In this document: in pieces, positions 6,980 to 14,949 of the stretch
How positions within the stretch are numbered: the stretch's first letter is position 1
Layout: the number at the start of each line of letters is the position of its first letter
From: Spirochaetales bacterium UBA6872
Lineage (GTDB): Bacteria; Spirochaetota; Spirochaetia; Sphaerochaetales; Sphaerochaetaceae
NCBI GenBank assembly: GCA_002452215.1
Contig: DKCO01000008.1
Coordinates: forward strand, 1-20,084
Direction: 5' to 3'
DNA: 20,084 bases
Made by a program: the position numbers and the translations under genes
The notes under the pieces: generated by a model
What the model saw: the letters and a program-made list of their open reading frames with translations, nothing else
Databases searched by the model: none
What the model was told of the DNA's origin: nothing

Positions 6980-7987
6980 CTATTCTTCTGATGCAAGTTG
7001 CCCACAAGCAGCTGACGTTTCTCTTCCCTTGGAACGTCTCAATGTGTACTTGATGCCAAGTCGTTTAAGATTGTTCGTGAAGCATTCTATCTCTTTTTTT
7101 GATGGTGTTTTGTAATTTAGCTCATCTATTGGGTTCCATGCAATCAAGTTTATCAAGGCATCCAGGCCTTTTGTGAACTTCATTAAATCTATTGCGCTTT
7201 GCTCTGATGTATTGACTCCTGATAGCATGCAATACTCTAGTGTGATTCTTTTGTTTTGATGATGCTGGAATGAAAGTAGTGCTTCCTTTAGCTTCTTGAG
7301 GTTATATGTCCTATTAATTTTCATTATCTTCGAACGAGTCGCATCATCGGCAGATACAAGCGAAACAGCAAGCTTAACAGGCAGGTTTAATTCTGTCAAC
7401 TTCTTTATTCCAGGCACAAGCCCACATGTCGATATCGTGATCTTTCTATATGATATATTGAATCCATCCTCTCTATGGAACTCTGTAATAGCTCGCATCA
7501 CTTCTTGGAAATTGGCAAGCGGTTCTCCCATCCCCATGAAGACTATGTGGGAAATCTTTTCGCCAAGGCTTTTCAGATGGGCAAATTGCTCTACAATCTC
7601 ACCAGCATTGAGATTTCTTTTAAGCCCCATTGTGCCAGTCTTGCAAAATGAGCATCCCATAGCGCATCCGACTTGGGATGAAATGCAAGCTGTATATCGA
7701 TTATCTCCATCAAAAAGGCGTACGCATTCGACTACGGACCCATCTTCAAGCTTTATTGCAAGTTTTGTTGCACTGTCATCATCATATTTTTTTATGATTG
7801 AAGATGAGAGTGCTGACTCATGGTCTTCTGAAAGTCTTTGACGCATTTCCTTTGTCAGACCTTTCATGTCGTTGAAGTCGAATATTCCTTTTATCATATT
7901 CTGATAAATGATCTTTGCTTGAAATGGCTTCTCGAGATCAAGAAGCTTAACAATTTCGTCTGTAGTTTTGCAAAATAGAGTAGCCAT
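6980..7987 (-). CDS. rlmN: 23S rRNA/tRNA adenine-C2 methyltransferase RlmN
   Basis: RlmN is a radical-SAM enzyme that methylates C2 of A2503 in 23S rRNA and A37 of some tRNAs. The 335-residue protein has the CxxxCxxC cluster motif CAMGCSFC (C108, C112, C115). C101, seven residues ahead, corresponds to E. coli C118, and C328 in AACGQLA is the C-terminal cysteine that carries the methyl group. GMGEPLAN and the ISTCGLVPGI segment are also typical. I place the start at the ATG at 7987, four bases after the stop codon of the OPT transporter gene; a longer TTG-initiated version from 8014 would overlap that gene and adds residues unlike the family. It is probably co-transcribed with the transporter. 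Confidence 0.93.
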   Translation of the reverse strand: MATLFCKTTDEIVKLLDLEKPFQAKIIYQNMIKGIFDFNDMKGLTKEMRQRLSEDHESALSSSIIKKYDDDSATKLAIKLEDGSVVECVRLFDGDNRYTACISSQVGCAMGCSFCKTGTMGLKRNLNAGEIVEQFAHLKSLGEKISHIVFMGMGEPLANFQEVMRAITEFHREDGFNISYRKITISTCGLVPGIKKLTELNLPVKLAVSLVSADDATRSKIMKINRTYNLKKLKEALLSFQHHQNKRITLEYCMLSGVNTSEQSAIDLMKFTKGLDALINLIAWNPIDELNYKTPSKKEIECFTNNLKRLGIKYTLRRSKGRETSAACGQLASEE

Positions 7988-7991
7988 AGTT

Positions 7992-9578
7992 CTAGAACAT
8001 AGAGGCAATAGCAATGACTACCCCTGTGATTCCTTCTCCTCCTAATAGTCCAGAAGAGACAAGGTTGAAGTTGCTTTCCGCTTTTTCCTTGTCTTTCGCA
8101 CACTTTTTGACAATGAACATTATCATAGCGCCAAGTGCCATTATAGATGAAATGCTTGTTGATAGATAGAATCCAAGGCCTAGAGTTGCAGAAGGTACCT
8201 TTAGAAGATATAGGATGATTCCTATGACAAGCCCTATCGAGAAAGCTGTTTTGTTCGCTATTCCACCTGCCATGGCAGCAACTGATGCGGCTTGTGGAGC
8301 TGGAAGTTCAGCACTTCCAAATGTTCCAAATGCGTTCTTTATTACCACTAGCGATATCGCAGCCACGATTGCGCCAAGAACTCCACCAATTGCTTCTGCA
8401 ACAAGTTGGTACTTCGCTTTGGTTCCTACAAGAGATCCTGATTTCAGGTCATTCATAACATCTCCTGTGAGTCCGCATGCTACAGCTACAACAGCAGCAA
8501 TTGAAAATGATGCAACCAAGGAAGGCTTTATAAGCGCTGATATAAACAGCAAGACAAGAATCGCAAAGACTTCCATAGGGTTTATTCCTGTTTGGCCGGT
8601 AAGCATACCTGAAAGATATGCGGCAAGATATGTTCCTAGAACAACCAGAATGGCCTCAAAAAAGGTTATCTCAGTGAGCAATGAAAGTACAATCACGGCT
8701 AGAATGCATATTGCAAATACCATTAAAAGTATATTCTTGTTGATCGCAACTTTTGTATCTTTTCTTTTCTTGAATGCCTTGAATATAGCCATTATTGCAA
8801 CACCTAGGCCTGTTCCAATCATTATCCCAAGACCAAGATTCGACCTAAAGACATCTGCTTGGGCCATATCTTTGAAGAAACCTGTCGCAAGACCTATAGG
8901 TGTGATTACAAAATAGCCAAGTATTGAGCCAAGAAGCCACATCAGAGCCAAAGCCGGTCCTATGATTGCTCCTATTGCTAAAGCCATAGGGCTGAGCCAG
9001 ATAAACAGTCCTGGCACCATTGCGCTTCCCTTAAACAAAGTCAATGTCGATGGAATCCATCCAAGTGCATCTCTTATCGCTGTAAAAACAGCAGATGCGG
9101 CCATCGATGAGAATAAGACAGGTCCTCCTTTTCCTCCCTCTCCTGCAATCAATGTGCTGTAAGCGGCTTTCCCCATTGGATATGGAAGATTTTCTTTTTC
9201 AATGAATACTGGCTTATAAAGAGCTGTAAAAAGGTTTCCGAGTATTGCGCCAGTCACAGCTATTACAATGATTGTAAATAGCGATAGGTTGGCATCTGGA
9301 TCTGTCATCCAGAGTCCTGGGAGAGTGAAGGCAAGTCCTCCAGCGACCATAGCACCAGCGCTCATCAAAGTATGAGTGCAAGTTATCTCATCAAGAGTTG
9401 AGTTTTTTGCTTTTCCTAGAATAGCCATAGAAAGCACTGTTACAAATACTGTAGGCCATGGCAATGCGCCCATTCTCAACGCCACATACATGGAAGATGT
9501 TGTTATCACAACAAGCCCGACTATTGCTATCGCAATGCCACGAACTGTAAGAGGATTTTTGTTTTCAGAATTTTTCAT
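7992..9578 (-). CDS. OPT-family oligopeptide transporter
   Basis: This 528-residue, almost wholly hydrophobic protein of about 14 membrane spans matches the bacterial OPT family of peptide or metal-chelate importers. Recognisable features are the N-terminal VALRMGALPWPTVF segment, the loop with ENLPYPMGKAAYSTLIAGEGG (about residues 130-150) and the repeated glycine-rich helices of the second half. The substrate cannot be read from sequence; small peptides are usual for the family. It heads a two-gene unit with rlmN, which looks unrelated in function. There is no ribosome binding site before the ATG; instead a -10 box ends seven bases upstream (see the promoter entry). Confidence 0.9.
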   Translation of the reverse strand: MKNSENKNPLTVRGIAIAIVGLVVITTSSMYVALRMGALPWPTVFVTVLSMAILGKAKNSTLDEITCTHTLMSAGAMVAGGLAFTLPGLWMTDPDANLSLFTIIVIAVTGAILGNLFTALYKPVFIEKENLPYPMGKAAYSTLIAGEGGKGGPVLFSSMAASAVFTAIRDALGWIPSTLTLFKGSAMVPGLFIWLSPMALAIGAIIGPALALMWLLGSILGYFVITPIGLATGFFKDMAQADVFRSNLGLGIMIGTGLGVAIMAIFKAFKKRKDTKVAINKNILLMVFAICILAVIVLSLLTEITFFEAILVVLGTYLAAYLSGMLTGQTGINPMEVFAILVLLFISALIKPSLVASFSIAAVVAVACGLTGDVMNDLKSGSLVGTKAKYQLVAEAIGGVLGAIVAAISLVVIKNAFGTFGSAELPAPQAASVAAMAGGIANKTAFSIGLVIGIILYLLKVPSATLGLGFYLSTSISSIMALGAMIMFIVKKCAKDKEKAESNFNLVSSGLLGGEGITGVVIAIASMF

Positions 9579-9585
9579 TTCTTAT

Positions 9586-9615
9586 GTTATAAGAGTTTTG
9601 TCTTGGTTTTAACAA
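9586..9615 (-). promoter_or_regulatory. Promoter of the OPT transporter-rlmN unit
   Basis: On the minus strand TTGTTA (9610-9615), an 18-bp spacer and TATAAC (9586-9591). Seven bases (ATAAGAA) separate the -10 from the ATG at 9578, predicting a leaderless transcript. Confidence 0.55.
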
Positions 9616-9665
9616 GAGGCATGGGGTGATGAAGAATTGTGTAGTTGATCATTTTGCTGTTGAAA

Positions 9666-9694
9666 TTGCGGATATATTCGAAATAGTATATAAC
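9666..9694 (+). promoter_or_regulatory. Promoter of the small outer-membrane protein gene
   Basis: TTGCGG (9666-9671), a 17-bp spacer and TATAAC (9689-9694) predict a start near 9701 and a leader of about 43 bases. AGGAGA (9730-9735) lies at standard distance from the ATG at 9744. Confidence 0.55.
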
Positions 9695-9743
9695 ATGCAT
9701 TCGGCAAAAGGATGTTTTGTTGAGTGCATAGGAGAAACATAAT

Positions 9744-10226
9744 ATGAAGAAATTTGCGTTGGTTGCAATTGTTATTTTGCTTTCGGTTTCAACTGTTTTT
9801 GCATCTGCATATGGAGCATCAAAAAAAGACGCACTATCAATTGGTCTTAACTTGGGATCCAACAATGGTGTTGTAGTTGATTATGGAATGGGTAAATTCG
9901 ATCTTGAAGCAATTGTTGGATTCAGTCTCTTTAACAAGAACATGGATGTTGAGATTGCTGCAAATTATGCACTTTTCGATATAGCTGATATGGCAGACTT
10001 TGCAGGTTATATGCCATTTACTGTAGGAGCTGAAGGTGTTATTTCTACAAACTTCAAGGACTTTGGAGTAGGAGCAACAGTTCCAATGAAGCTTGCATAT
10101 ACATTCCCTAAGGTTCCAGTAACACTTTACTTCCGAGTTGCTCCTGGTGTGATGTTCAGCATCGCTCCTGAGTGGGATGTCAATCTTTATGTACCAGTAT
10201 CATTAGGTGCAACATACAACTTCTAA
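9744..10226 (+). CDS. Small exported beta-barrel-like outer-membrane protein
   Basis: The 160-residue product begins with a clear signal peptide: two lysines, a hydrophobic stretch and cleavage likely after the A-S-A near residue 22. The mature part has alternating polar and hydrophobic strands rich in G, V, F and Y, and ends in a phenylalanine (GATYNF). That ending is the usual C-terminal signature of a barrel strand recognised by the BAM machinery. About eight strands would fit. I cannot assign a named family; the role is probably structural or a small pore. The gene stands alone with its own promoter, ribosome binding site and a strong terminator, and faces the minus-strand DMT transporter gene. 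Confidence 0.8.
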   Translation: MKKFALVAIVILLSVSTVFASAYGASKKDALSIGLNLGSNNGVVVDYGMGKFDLEAIVGFSLFNKNMDVEIAANYALFDIADMADFAGYMPFTVGAEGVISTNFKDFGVGATVPMKLAYTFPKVPVTLYFRVAPGVMFSIAPEWDVNLYVPVSLGATYNF

Positions 10227-10249
10227 CAGAGAGTAGTTTTCTATTGCAA

Positions 10250-10279
10250 TGGGGCGCCAGTTAGGTGCCCCAATTCTTA
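10250..10279. terminator. Strong GC-rich terminator after the barrel gene, overlapping the stop of the convergent transporter gene
   Basis: TGGGGCGCC pairs with GGTGCCCCA over nine bases with a five-base loop, followed by ATTCTTAT. The minus-strand transporter gene stops at 10277, so its last codons reach into the downstream flank of the hairpin, and the structure may serve both genes. Confidence 0.75.
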
Positions 10280-11185
10280 TCCACCTATGATGATTGCGAC
10301 AAGCATTATTATTGATCCAATCAATAGAGATGGCTCAAATATGCCATAGAGCATGTAATCAATAGCAATTGCCATCAATATTTGTCCGGAAGACAAAAGG
10401 ATTGCAGATGCAGCTCCAGGTATTTTTGGAATTATCATATTGGAGCCAACTACTACAACACAAGCTAGCATCCCGCCACCAACGAGTATGTACCAAGGAG
10501 CTTGAAGAGCGGATTTAAAGCCCTCCAATGATGCTTCAGGCTTGGCAATGAGCATAAACAAGATGATACCAACTAGTCCTGAGATTACATTCTGCCTTGC
10601 AGAGAAGAACGCCCCTTTCTTTTTTGCAAACCCCGAGTTGTAGACCATCTGGATCATTGTAAGAGCTCCGGCAAGGATTCCAAGTGCTCCATAAAGCATC
10701 TTCTCAATAGAGTTGTTTTCCCTTGGATATAAAAGCATGAACGATATTCCGAGAAATGAGAGTATTAGAGACGCAATCTTCTTTTTCGAGATCCTTTGCT
10801 TTTGCATTCCCATCCAGCCTGTCAAATCGAAGACTAAGCCGGATGCGCACTGGCCGAGAACAGCTGTAGCCATTGCTATCGTTGTCCCGGCTCGCGACAC
10901 AGAGTAGTAGTTTATTGTAAGGACTCCAAGCCCGAAGAGTCCTCCAAACCATTGCCACCAAGCGCTTTTTTCTCTTCTCGGGTTTATGATTTGGTTTTTT
11001 CTCCCGATTATCATAATTACACTCAAAGTCAAAATACCTACGACTTGGTTGATTGCAATCGATACTTCATTTGTTGATTTAAGTCCTAGCTCAGTGTTGA
11101 ATGCGACCATGATAGATATGACAGCTCCAACGAAAAAGGCGGCAATATAGTTGAAAACATTTAATGCATAACGATTTCTTTCCAT
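10277..11185 (-). CDS. DMT-superfamily transporter with two DUF606/YdcZ halves
   Basis: The 302-residue protein has about ten membrane helices in two similar halves. Each has the YdcZ/DUF606 pattern (first half: AFFVGAVISIMVAFNTELG, then WWQWFGGLFGLGVLTINYYS; second half: ALTMIQMVYNSGFAKK, then PWYILVGGGMLACVVVVGSN). Single YdcZ units are about 150 residues, so this is the fused form. Substrates of the family are unknown. The gene stands alone, convergent with the barrel gene and divergent from thrH. There is no ribosome binding site before the ATG; TATTAT ends seven bases upstream. Confidence 0.85.
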   Translation of the reverse strand: MERNRYALNVFNYIAAFFVGAVISIMVAFNTELGLKSTNEVSIAINQVVGILTLSVIMIIGRKNQIINPRREKSAWWQWFGGLFGLGVLTINYYSVSRAGTTIAMATAVLGQCASGLVFDLTGWMGMQKQRISKKKIASLILSFLGISFMLLYPRENNSIEKMLYGALGILAGALTMIQMVYNSGFAKKKGAFFSARQNVISGLVGIILFMLIAKPEASLEGFKSALQAPWYILVGGGMLACVVVVGSNMIIPKIPGAASAILLSSGQILMAIAIDYMLYGIFEPSLLIGSIIMLVAIIIGG

Positions 11186-11192
11186 AAAGAAA

Positions 11193-11221
11193 ATAATATG
11201 GGATTGCTGAAAAACTTGCTA
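11193..11221 (-). promoter_or_regulatory. Possible promoter of the DMT transporter gene
   Basis: On the minus strand TATTAT (11193-11198) lies seven bases before the ATG. The hexamer 17 bp upstream, TAGCAA (11216-11221), is only a weak -35. Listed mainly because the spacing repeats that of the stronger leaderless-type promoters here. Confidence 0.3.
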
Positions 11222-11251
11222 TTGGGAATAATCTTATATTAGGAGATATTT

Positions 11252-11860
11252 ATGGAAATTATTTGCTTGGACTTGGAAGGAGTGCTCGTTCCTGAGATTT
11301 GGATTGCGTTTGCAGAGAAAACAGGAATACCTGAATTGAAGAGGACAACAAGAGATGAGCCCGATTATGACAAATTGATGAAGTTCCGCATTGATATCCT
11401 TGCGTCAAAGGGGCTTTCATTGAAGGATATACAGTCAGTCATTGCTACAATAAAACCACTTGATGGAGCTAAAGAGTTTTTAGACAAATTAAGGGAGCTC
11501 ACTCAAGTAGTGATTTTGTCCGATACTTTCACAGAATTTGCAAAGCCTCTTATGAGGCAACTTGGATTTCCGACTATACTTTGCAATAGTCTTGATGTCG
11601 ATTCCAATGGAATGATTGTCGGAATAAAGATGAGACAGCATGATGGAAAGAGAAAAGCAATAGAGGCATTTAGAGGCATGGGCTTCAGAACGTTTGCTTC
11701 AGGCGATAGCTACAATGATCTTTCGATGATTCGTAAAGCTGATGCCGGCTGTCTTTTCAGAGCTCCTGAGAACATCTTGAAGGAAGAGCCTGACTTGACT
11801 TTATGCAAAGACTATGACGAATTCTATCACGAGATAGAGAAGTTTGTGAAAAATGGCTAA
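11252..11860 (+). CDS. thrH: Phosphoserine phosphatase / homoserine phosphotransferase ThrH
   Basis: ThrH is an HAD-superfamily enzyme that dephosphorylates phosphoserine and can pass the phosphate to homoserine, linking serine and threonine synthesis. The 202-residue protein is close to the known family along its whole length. Motif I is LDLEGVLVPEIW with D7 and E9, motif II ILSDTFTEFAKPLMRQLGFPT, the motif III lysine lies in the K-R-K-A-I-E-A-F region, and motif IV is ASGDSYNDLSM. AGGAG (11241-11245) precedes the ATG at normal spacing. TTGCTG (11204-11209), 17 bp, AATAAT (11227-11232) is a possible promoter. The last eight bases overlap the next small gene. No other thr or ser genes are in the window. 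Confidence 0.95.
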   Translation: MEIICLDLEGVLVPEIWIAFAEKTGIPELKRTTRDEPDYDKLMKFRIDILASKGLSLKDIQSVIATIKPLDGAKEFLDKLRELTQVVILSDTFTEFAKPLMRQLGFPTILCNSLDVDSNGMIVGIKMRQHDGKRKAIEAFRGMGFRTFASGDSYNDLSMIRKADAGCLFRAPENILKEEPDLTLCKDYDEFYHEIEKFVKNG

Positions 11861-12086
11861 AACGAAGAGATCTCAAAAGGGTTTTGTTGCATCTATTGTG
11901 ATTCTCATTATAGGAATGACAATAGGTTTTCTGCTTCTGGGCTCGGTCTATGAAGGCCCTACTTGGGTAAAGGCACTGGTTTTTACTATTTACTTGTTTA
12001 TTGTTTTCTTTCTTGTTAAGTTCTCATCTGATTTTGCAAAAAAACTTTCAAAATGCAACAAAGATGACGTTATGGGCAAAAAATAA
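11853..12086 (+). CDS. Small two-TM membrane protein of unknown function
   Basis: I do not recognise this 77-residue protein. It has a basic N-terminus (M-A-K-T-K-R-S-Q-K), a first membrane helix at about 11-31, a short loop with two tryptophan/proline-rich turns, a second helix at about 37-57, and a charged lysine-rich tail. Positive-inside logic puts both ends in the cytoplasm. The ATG overlaps the end of thrH by eight bases, so the two are very likely co-translated. That, and the protein-like composition, are the reasons to call it. Confidence 0.65.
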   Translation: MAKTKRSQKGFVASIVILIIGMTIGFLLLGSVYEGPTWVKALVFTIYLFIVFFLVKFSSDFAKKLSKCNKDDVMGKK

Positions 12087-12176
12087 GATATATTTGCTTT
12101 CTTTAAGTGTGCTTTAGCTTGACTTTCTTTGAAATAACGTACATTCTCAATCACATAAAAAGAAAGGGGATATAAG

Positions 12177-12533
12177 ATGGACGCTTTTACCCAAGAAATG
12201 AAAGAAAAGCTTCTTGCTGAGCGAAAGGAACTTCTTGCAAAGCTCAACAGTGAAGAGGATAAGTTTAGGACTGAAGCAATGGTTTCTTCTGGAAGAGGTG
12301 ATTCAAGCGACCTTGCAAGCGATGAGGGCGACTATAGGAAGATGGAAGCCTTGAATGCTATGGACGCAAAAAGGCTGAAAGCAATTGAGAATGCTCTCAA
12401 AAGGATCAGCGAAGGTAAGTATGGCTATTGCTTGCAATGTGGAAAGAAGATTCCAGAAGGTAGGTTGCGAGCTATTCCGTCGGCTGTATTGTGTGTTGAG
12501 TGCAAGAGTGAGAACGAAAGGAATTCAAATTAA
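12177..12533 (+). CDS. DksA/TraR-family zinc-finger transcription factor
   Basis: DksA-type proteins bind the RNA polymerase secondary channel and, with ppGpp, tune stable-RNA and amino-acid promoters. The 118-residue protein has a coiled-coil hairpin whose tip carries the DxxDxA motif (D42, D45, A47). A four-cysteine zinc finger, C85-x2-C88-x17-C106-x2-C109, follows, with GKKIPEGRLRAIPSAVLC typical of the family. It is shorter than E. coli DksA (151) but has both functional elements. GGGGAT about six to ten bases before the ATG is a good ribosome binding site. TTGACT at 12119-12124 may be a -35, but no convincing -10 is at the right distance. Confidence 0.9.
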   Translation: MDAFTQEMKEKLLAERKELLAKLNSEEDKFRTEAMVSSGRGDSSDLASDEGDYRKMEALNAMDAKRLKAIENALKRISEGKYGYCLQCGKKIPEGRLRAIPSAVLCVECKSENERNSN

Positions 12534-12540
12534 GTTGCAA

Positions 12541-12566
12541 AGAGAGGTTTGATGCCTCTCTTTTTT
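12541..12566 (+). terminator. Rho-independent terminator of the DksA-like gene
   Basis: AGAGAGG (12541-12547) pairs with CCTCTCT (12555-12561) and runs into six T (12561-12566). Position 12566 is also the last base of the stop codon of the convergent hydrolase gene. Confidence 0.85.
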
Positions 12567-13213
12567 CATAGATAAGGGTTGTTTTCTTTTTCGAAAGCAA
12601 TGGTTGTGAATTCCCCATGGCCAGGAAAAACAAGTGTTGATTCCTCAAGGGACTTCAATTTGTCTATGCTTTTGCAAAGGTCGGAGTAATTGCCACCAAA
12701 ATCCCATCGGCCAATTCCTTCTTTGAAAAGTGTATCTCCAGAGAATAGAACATTGTCTTTTTTTGAGTAAAGACATACAGAGCCGGGAGTATGACCGGGT
12801 GTCTTGATTACATCAAAGAGCTTCTCTCCATTTCTTGTTATAGACTTGTCATAGAAGATCAAATCCTCAGGAAGGGATGAAAAAACATCTTTGTATTGCT
12901 CTAAGATCTCTCTTTGGTTCCATAGCAATTCTCTGTTTGCTTTACCTTCATCCTCGAGAAAACAAAAATCTTCTTTTCCTATGTAGATATCTATATTCTT
13001 GTATGCTTTTCGTAGCTCTGGAAGTCCCAGAATATGATCATAATGTCCATGTGTAAGGAAAACAGCTTCAGCCTTAAGATTGTTTTGCTCGATAAATGTT
13101 TGGAGTTTTTTTGTGCCATTTGGGGCGTCTATTATATAAGCACTCCTATCGTCATAATAGACGACGTAGGAGTTTGTGTATCCAAAACCAAGGATAAATG
13201 GCTGTATTTTCAT
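12566..13213 (-). CDS. Metallo-beta-lactamase-fold hydrolase (glyoxalase II-like)
   Basis: The 215-residue protein carries the full dinuclear metal site of the MBL superfamily: HGHYDH (H55, H57, D59, H60), H141 in TPGHTPGS, D160 in FSGDTLF and H199 in FPGHGEF. The GIGRWDFGG segment after D160 is typical of the glyoxalase II-like YcbL group, small cytoplasmic thiolester hydrolases. True hydroxyacylglutathione hydrolases have an extra C-terminal substrate domain, which is missing, so the substrate is open. The ATG is four bases after the start of the upstream gene's stop codon region (three bases between them) and has no ribosome binding site of its own; translation is probably coupled to the DbpA-domain gene. 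Confidence 0.9.
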   Translation of the reverse strand: MKIQPFILGFGYTNSYVVYYDDRSAYIIDAPNGTKKLQTFIEQNNLKAEAVFLTHGHYDHILGLPELRKAYKNIDIYIGKEDFCFLEDEGKANRELLWNQREILEQYKDVFSSLPEDLIFYDKSITRNGEKLFDVIKTPGHTPGSVCLYSKKDNVLFSGDTLFKEGIGRWDFGGNYSDLCKSIDKLKSLEESTLVFPGHGEFTTIAFEKENNPYL

Positions 13214-13216
13214 TGT

Positions 13217-13756
13217 TTATCTGTTTGAGAAACTAATTTGGGCAACTCTTCCATTGATCTCTTTGCCATTAAGCTTCTCTATTGCTTTGTTGCAATTCTC
13301 TTCGCTCATTGTTATGAATGAATACTTATCATGGACGCAAAGAGAGTAGATATCATCACGTGAGATGTTCAACTCGGATTGTAAAAGCTTTGAAAGATCT
13401 TTTGCATATAGATGCTTCATCTTGCCAATGTTCATATAAAGTGTTTTTGCATCCTCTGGCATTTGCTTTTTGGCTTTGTTTTCTGGTTTTTCTTCTTTTC
13501 TTGTGTTTTCAACATGAGCTTTCGGCTTTTCTGTGGGTCTTCTTCTATCTTGCCTGTCGCCTCTTGATGATACTAGAGTCTTCAAAAGCATAGCTGAAAA
13601 ATATCCTCGCCTTGTGAATGGTACTCTTTGTTTTATTAGCTTCTTTATGCTCTCCAGCTCCTCTGGATTTGGATCTGTATTGACCTTGGCAAGGATCTCT
13701 TCGATTTTGACCGACAAACGCTCTTGTTCTGTGAGCCTAGTGGCTTCGTTTTCCAT
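13217..13756 (-). CDS. Stand-alone DbpA-type RNA-binding domain protein
   Basis: Residues about 103-179 match the DbpA RNA-binding domain, an RRM-like fold normally found at the C-terminus of DEAD-box helicases such as DbpA, where it binds 23S rRNA. Key stretches are TLYMNIGKMKHLYAKDL, ISRDDIYSLCVHDKYSF and IEKLNGKEINGRVAQISF. There is no helicase core. Residues 1-60 are an acidic helical region and 65-100 a charged low-complexity linker rich in K, R, E and P. A role in rRNA binding or ribosome assembly is inferred. GGGAG (about 13767-13771, minus strand) is a strong ribosome binding site for the ATG at 13756. It is the first gene of a pair with the MBL hydrolase. Confidence 0.8.
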   Translation of the reverse strand: MENEATRLTEQERLSVKIEEILAKVNTDPNPEELESIKKLIKQRVPFTRRGYFSAMLLKTLVSSRGDRQDRRRPTEKPKAHVENTRKEEKPENKAKKQMPEDAKTLYMNIGKMKHLYAKDLSKLLQSELNISRDDIYSLCVHDKYSFITMSEENCNKAIEKLNGKEINGRVAQISFSNR

Positions 13757-13793
13757 TGATAATCTCCCTAAATAACCTTAATTGGGTATTTTG

Positions 13794-13806
13794 ACACTAC
13801 TAGTGT
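13794..13806. promoter_or_regulatory. 13-bp palindrome upstream of the DbpA-domain gene
   Basis: ACACTA and TAGTGT flank one central base, 38 bp upstream of the start codon at 13756 in the gap between divergent genes. It could be an operator; I find no convincing -10/-35 pair for the gene itself. Confidence 0.35.
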
Positions 13807-13875
13807 ACTATGTTTGCAATTGTAGATGGAAAAGAATTGCGAAACTTGTATGAGGATAAAGCCTAGAGCTATTAT

Positions 13876-13904
13876 TTGTCAATAAAACACCCTTGTGTTA
13901 GACT
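13876..13904 (+). promoter_or_regulatory. Promoter of the coiled-coil/PHP gene pair
   Basis: TTGTCA (13876-13881), 17 bp, TAGACT (13899-13904), then seven bases to the ATG at 13912. The -10 is weak (4 of 6), but the layout repeats that of panE and the OPT gene. Confidence 0.4.
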
Positions 13905-13911
13905 TTTGGCT

Positions 13912-14949
13912 ATGGAATCGCGAGAAGAGAAGCAAAGGAATATAGAGCAAAGGATGGATGCCTATTTCAATGATATTAGGGAGCTCTTTTTTGTTCTTGG
14001 CCAAAAGCTATTTGATCTCGATTCAAAGTTGCCTCTTCCTGTTGGAAAGAATTTTTTTGAGCAATGTCTTGGCGTCCAAATGAGGAAAAATGAGGCCGAG
14101 GAGAAGTATAAAACACAATCGAAGCTCCTTTGGGATTACTCTGAGAAGAGTGATGAGCTAGAAAGGCATAAACTTTCTTGCGATGAGATAGATGTAGTTG
14201 AACGAAGGTTGAAAATACGCCTCGGAGCAATTATCTATGAACGCGCATCGCAAGGCATTTTGGAAAAAGAGAAGTTTCTGTCGGCATATAGCGATATTTC
14301 GAAAGAGATTGATTTAAAGAAGAAGCTTGAGAGTCGAAACCCGATAGAAAGGCTTGCATCGCAAAGTGCACTTCAACGTTTTGATAGAAATGCAAATGAG
14401 CGATATGTCCAATATTCAAATGATGCAATTGAAAACAACTCTCTTGATTTGATAGGCGGCAATAACGCACCGTCTCTTATAGAAGAATTGGAGTCGGTTA
14501 TCGGGAAAAAGCGTGCGATGGAAGAGGCAAAGAGAACTTTGCAAGATTACATCGATTCAAATCAACAAGAAGCTGAGAGACTGAAAAAAGGAGGCCTCGA
14601 CAAGTCCGAGCAAGACAAGAGGGATCTTGAGAACCTATATCATGAGAGTTTTATAAATTATGGCAACTATCTTTTCGATAAGGGCGCACTTTGGGTTGAC
14701 CAGGATACTCCATCAGATGTCCTCGACGTTATTGAGGAGATACTTGCACTACAAAAAGAATATGCGGATTTAAGTGAATCAAGGGAAAAACTCGATAAGG
14801 CTAGCAAGGCAGATGACTATAGGTTTTTGATTGAGAACGAGCAAAACAAGATATTGATTCTCGAGAAGGAAAAGGAGAAGATCGATCAAGAGATAGCCAA
14901 AGTCAGAGAAGAGATCAAGAGGCTTGAATCGATGATTGATAGACTATGA
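13912..14949 (+). CDS. Coiled-coil protein of unknown function
   Basis: I do not recognise this 345-residue protein. It has no signal peptide or membrane helix. Residues 1-100 are charged and helical. The middle (about 140-200) contains a region rich in R, S, Q and N. About 205-245 and 280-345 are strong heptad-like coiled coils rich in E, K, L and I, ending in E-I-K-R-L-E-S-M-I-D-R-L. A cytoplasmic structural or scaffold role fits the composition but is not shown. The start at the ATG at 13912 is preferred over an in-frame TTG at 13876, which would sit inside the promoter; no ribosome binding site precedes it. Its stop overlaps the start of the PHP gene as ATGA. Confidence 0.75.
   Translation: MESREEKQRNIEQRMDAYFNDIRELFFVLGQKLFDLDSKLPLPVGKNFFEQCLGVQMRKNEAEEKYKTQSKLLWDYSEKSDELERHKLSCDEIDVVERRLKIRLGAIIYERASQGILEKEKFLSAYSDISKEIDLKKKLESRNPIERLASQSALQRFDRNANERYVQYSNDAIENNSLDLIGGNNAPSLIEELESVIGKKRAMEEAKRTLQDYIDSNQQEAERLKKGGLDKSEQDKRDLENLYHESFINYGNYLFDKGALWVDQDTPSDVLDVIEEILALQKEYADLSESREKLDKASKADDYRFLIENEQNKILILEKEKEKIDQEIAKVREEIKRLESMIDRL

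Noticed and set aside
7296..7841. Plus-strand frame of 181 residues
   Set aside because: It lies opposite rlmN, which has clear catalytic motifs, and has no start signal or family resemblance.
8215..8916. Long plus-strand frame of 233 residues
   Set aside because: It is the antisense of the OPT transporter gene, and its composition (A, I, T, P, S) is what the reverse strand of hydrophobic helices gives.
12119..12145. TTGACT ... TACATT as promoter of the dksA-like gene
   Set aside because: The spacer is only 15 bp and alternatives at 16-18 bp do not resemble a -10 box.
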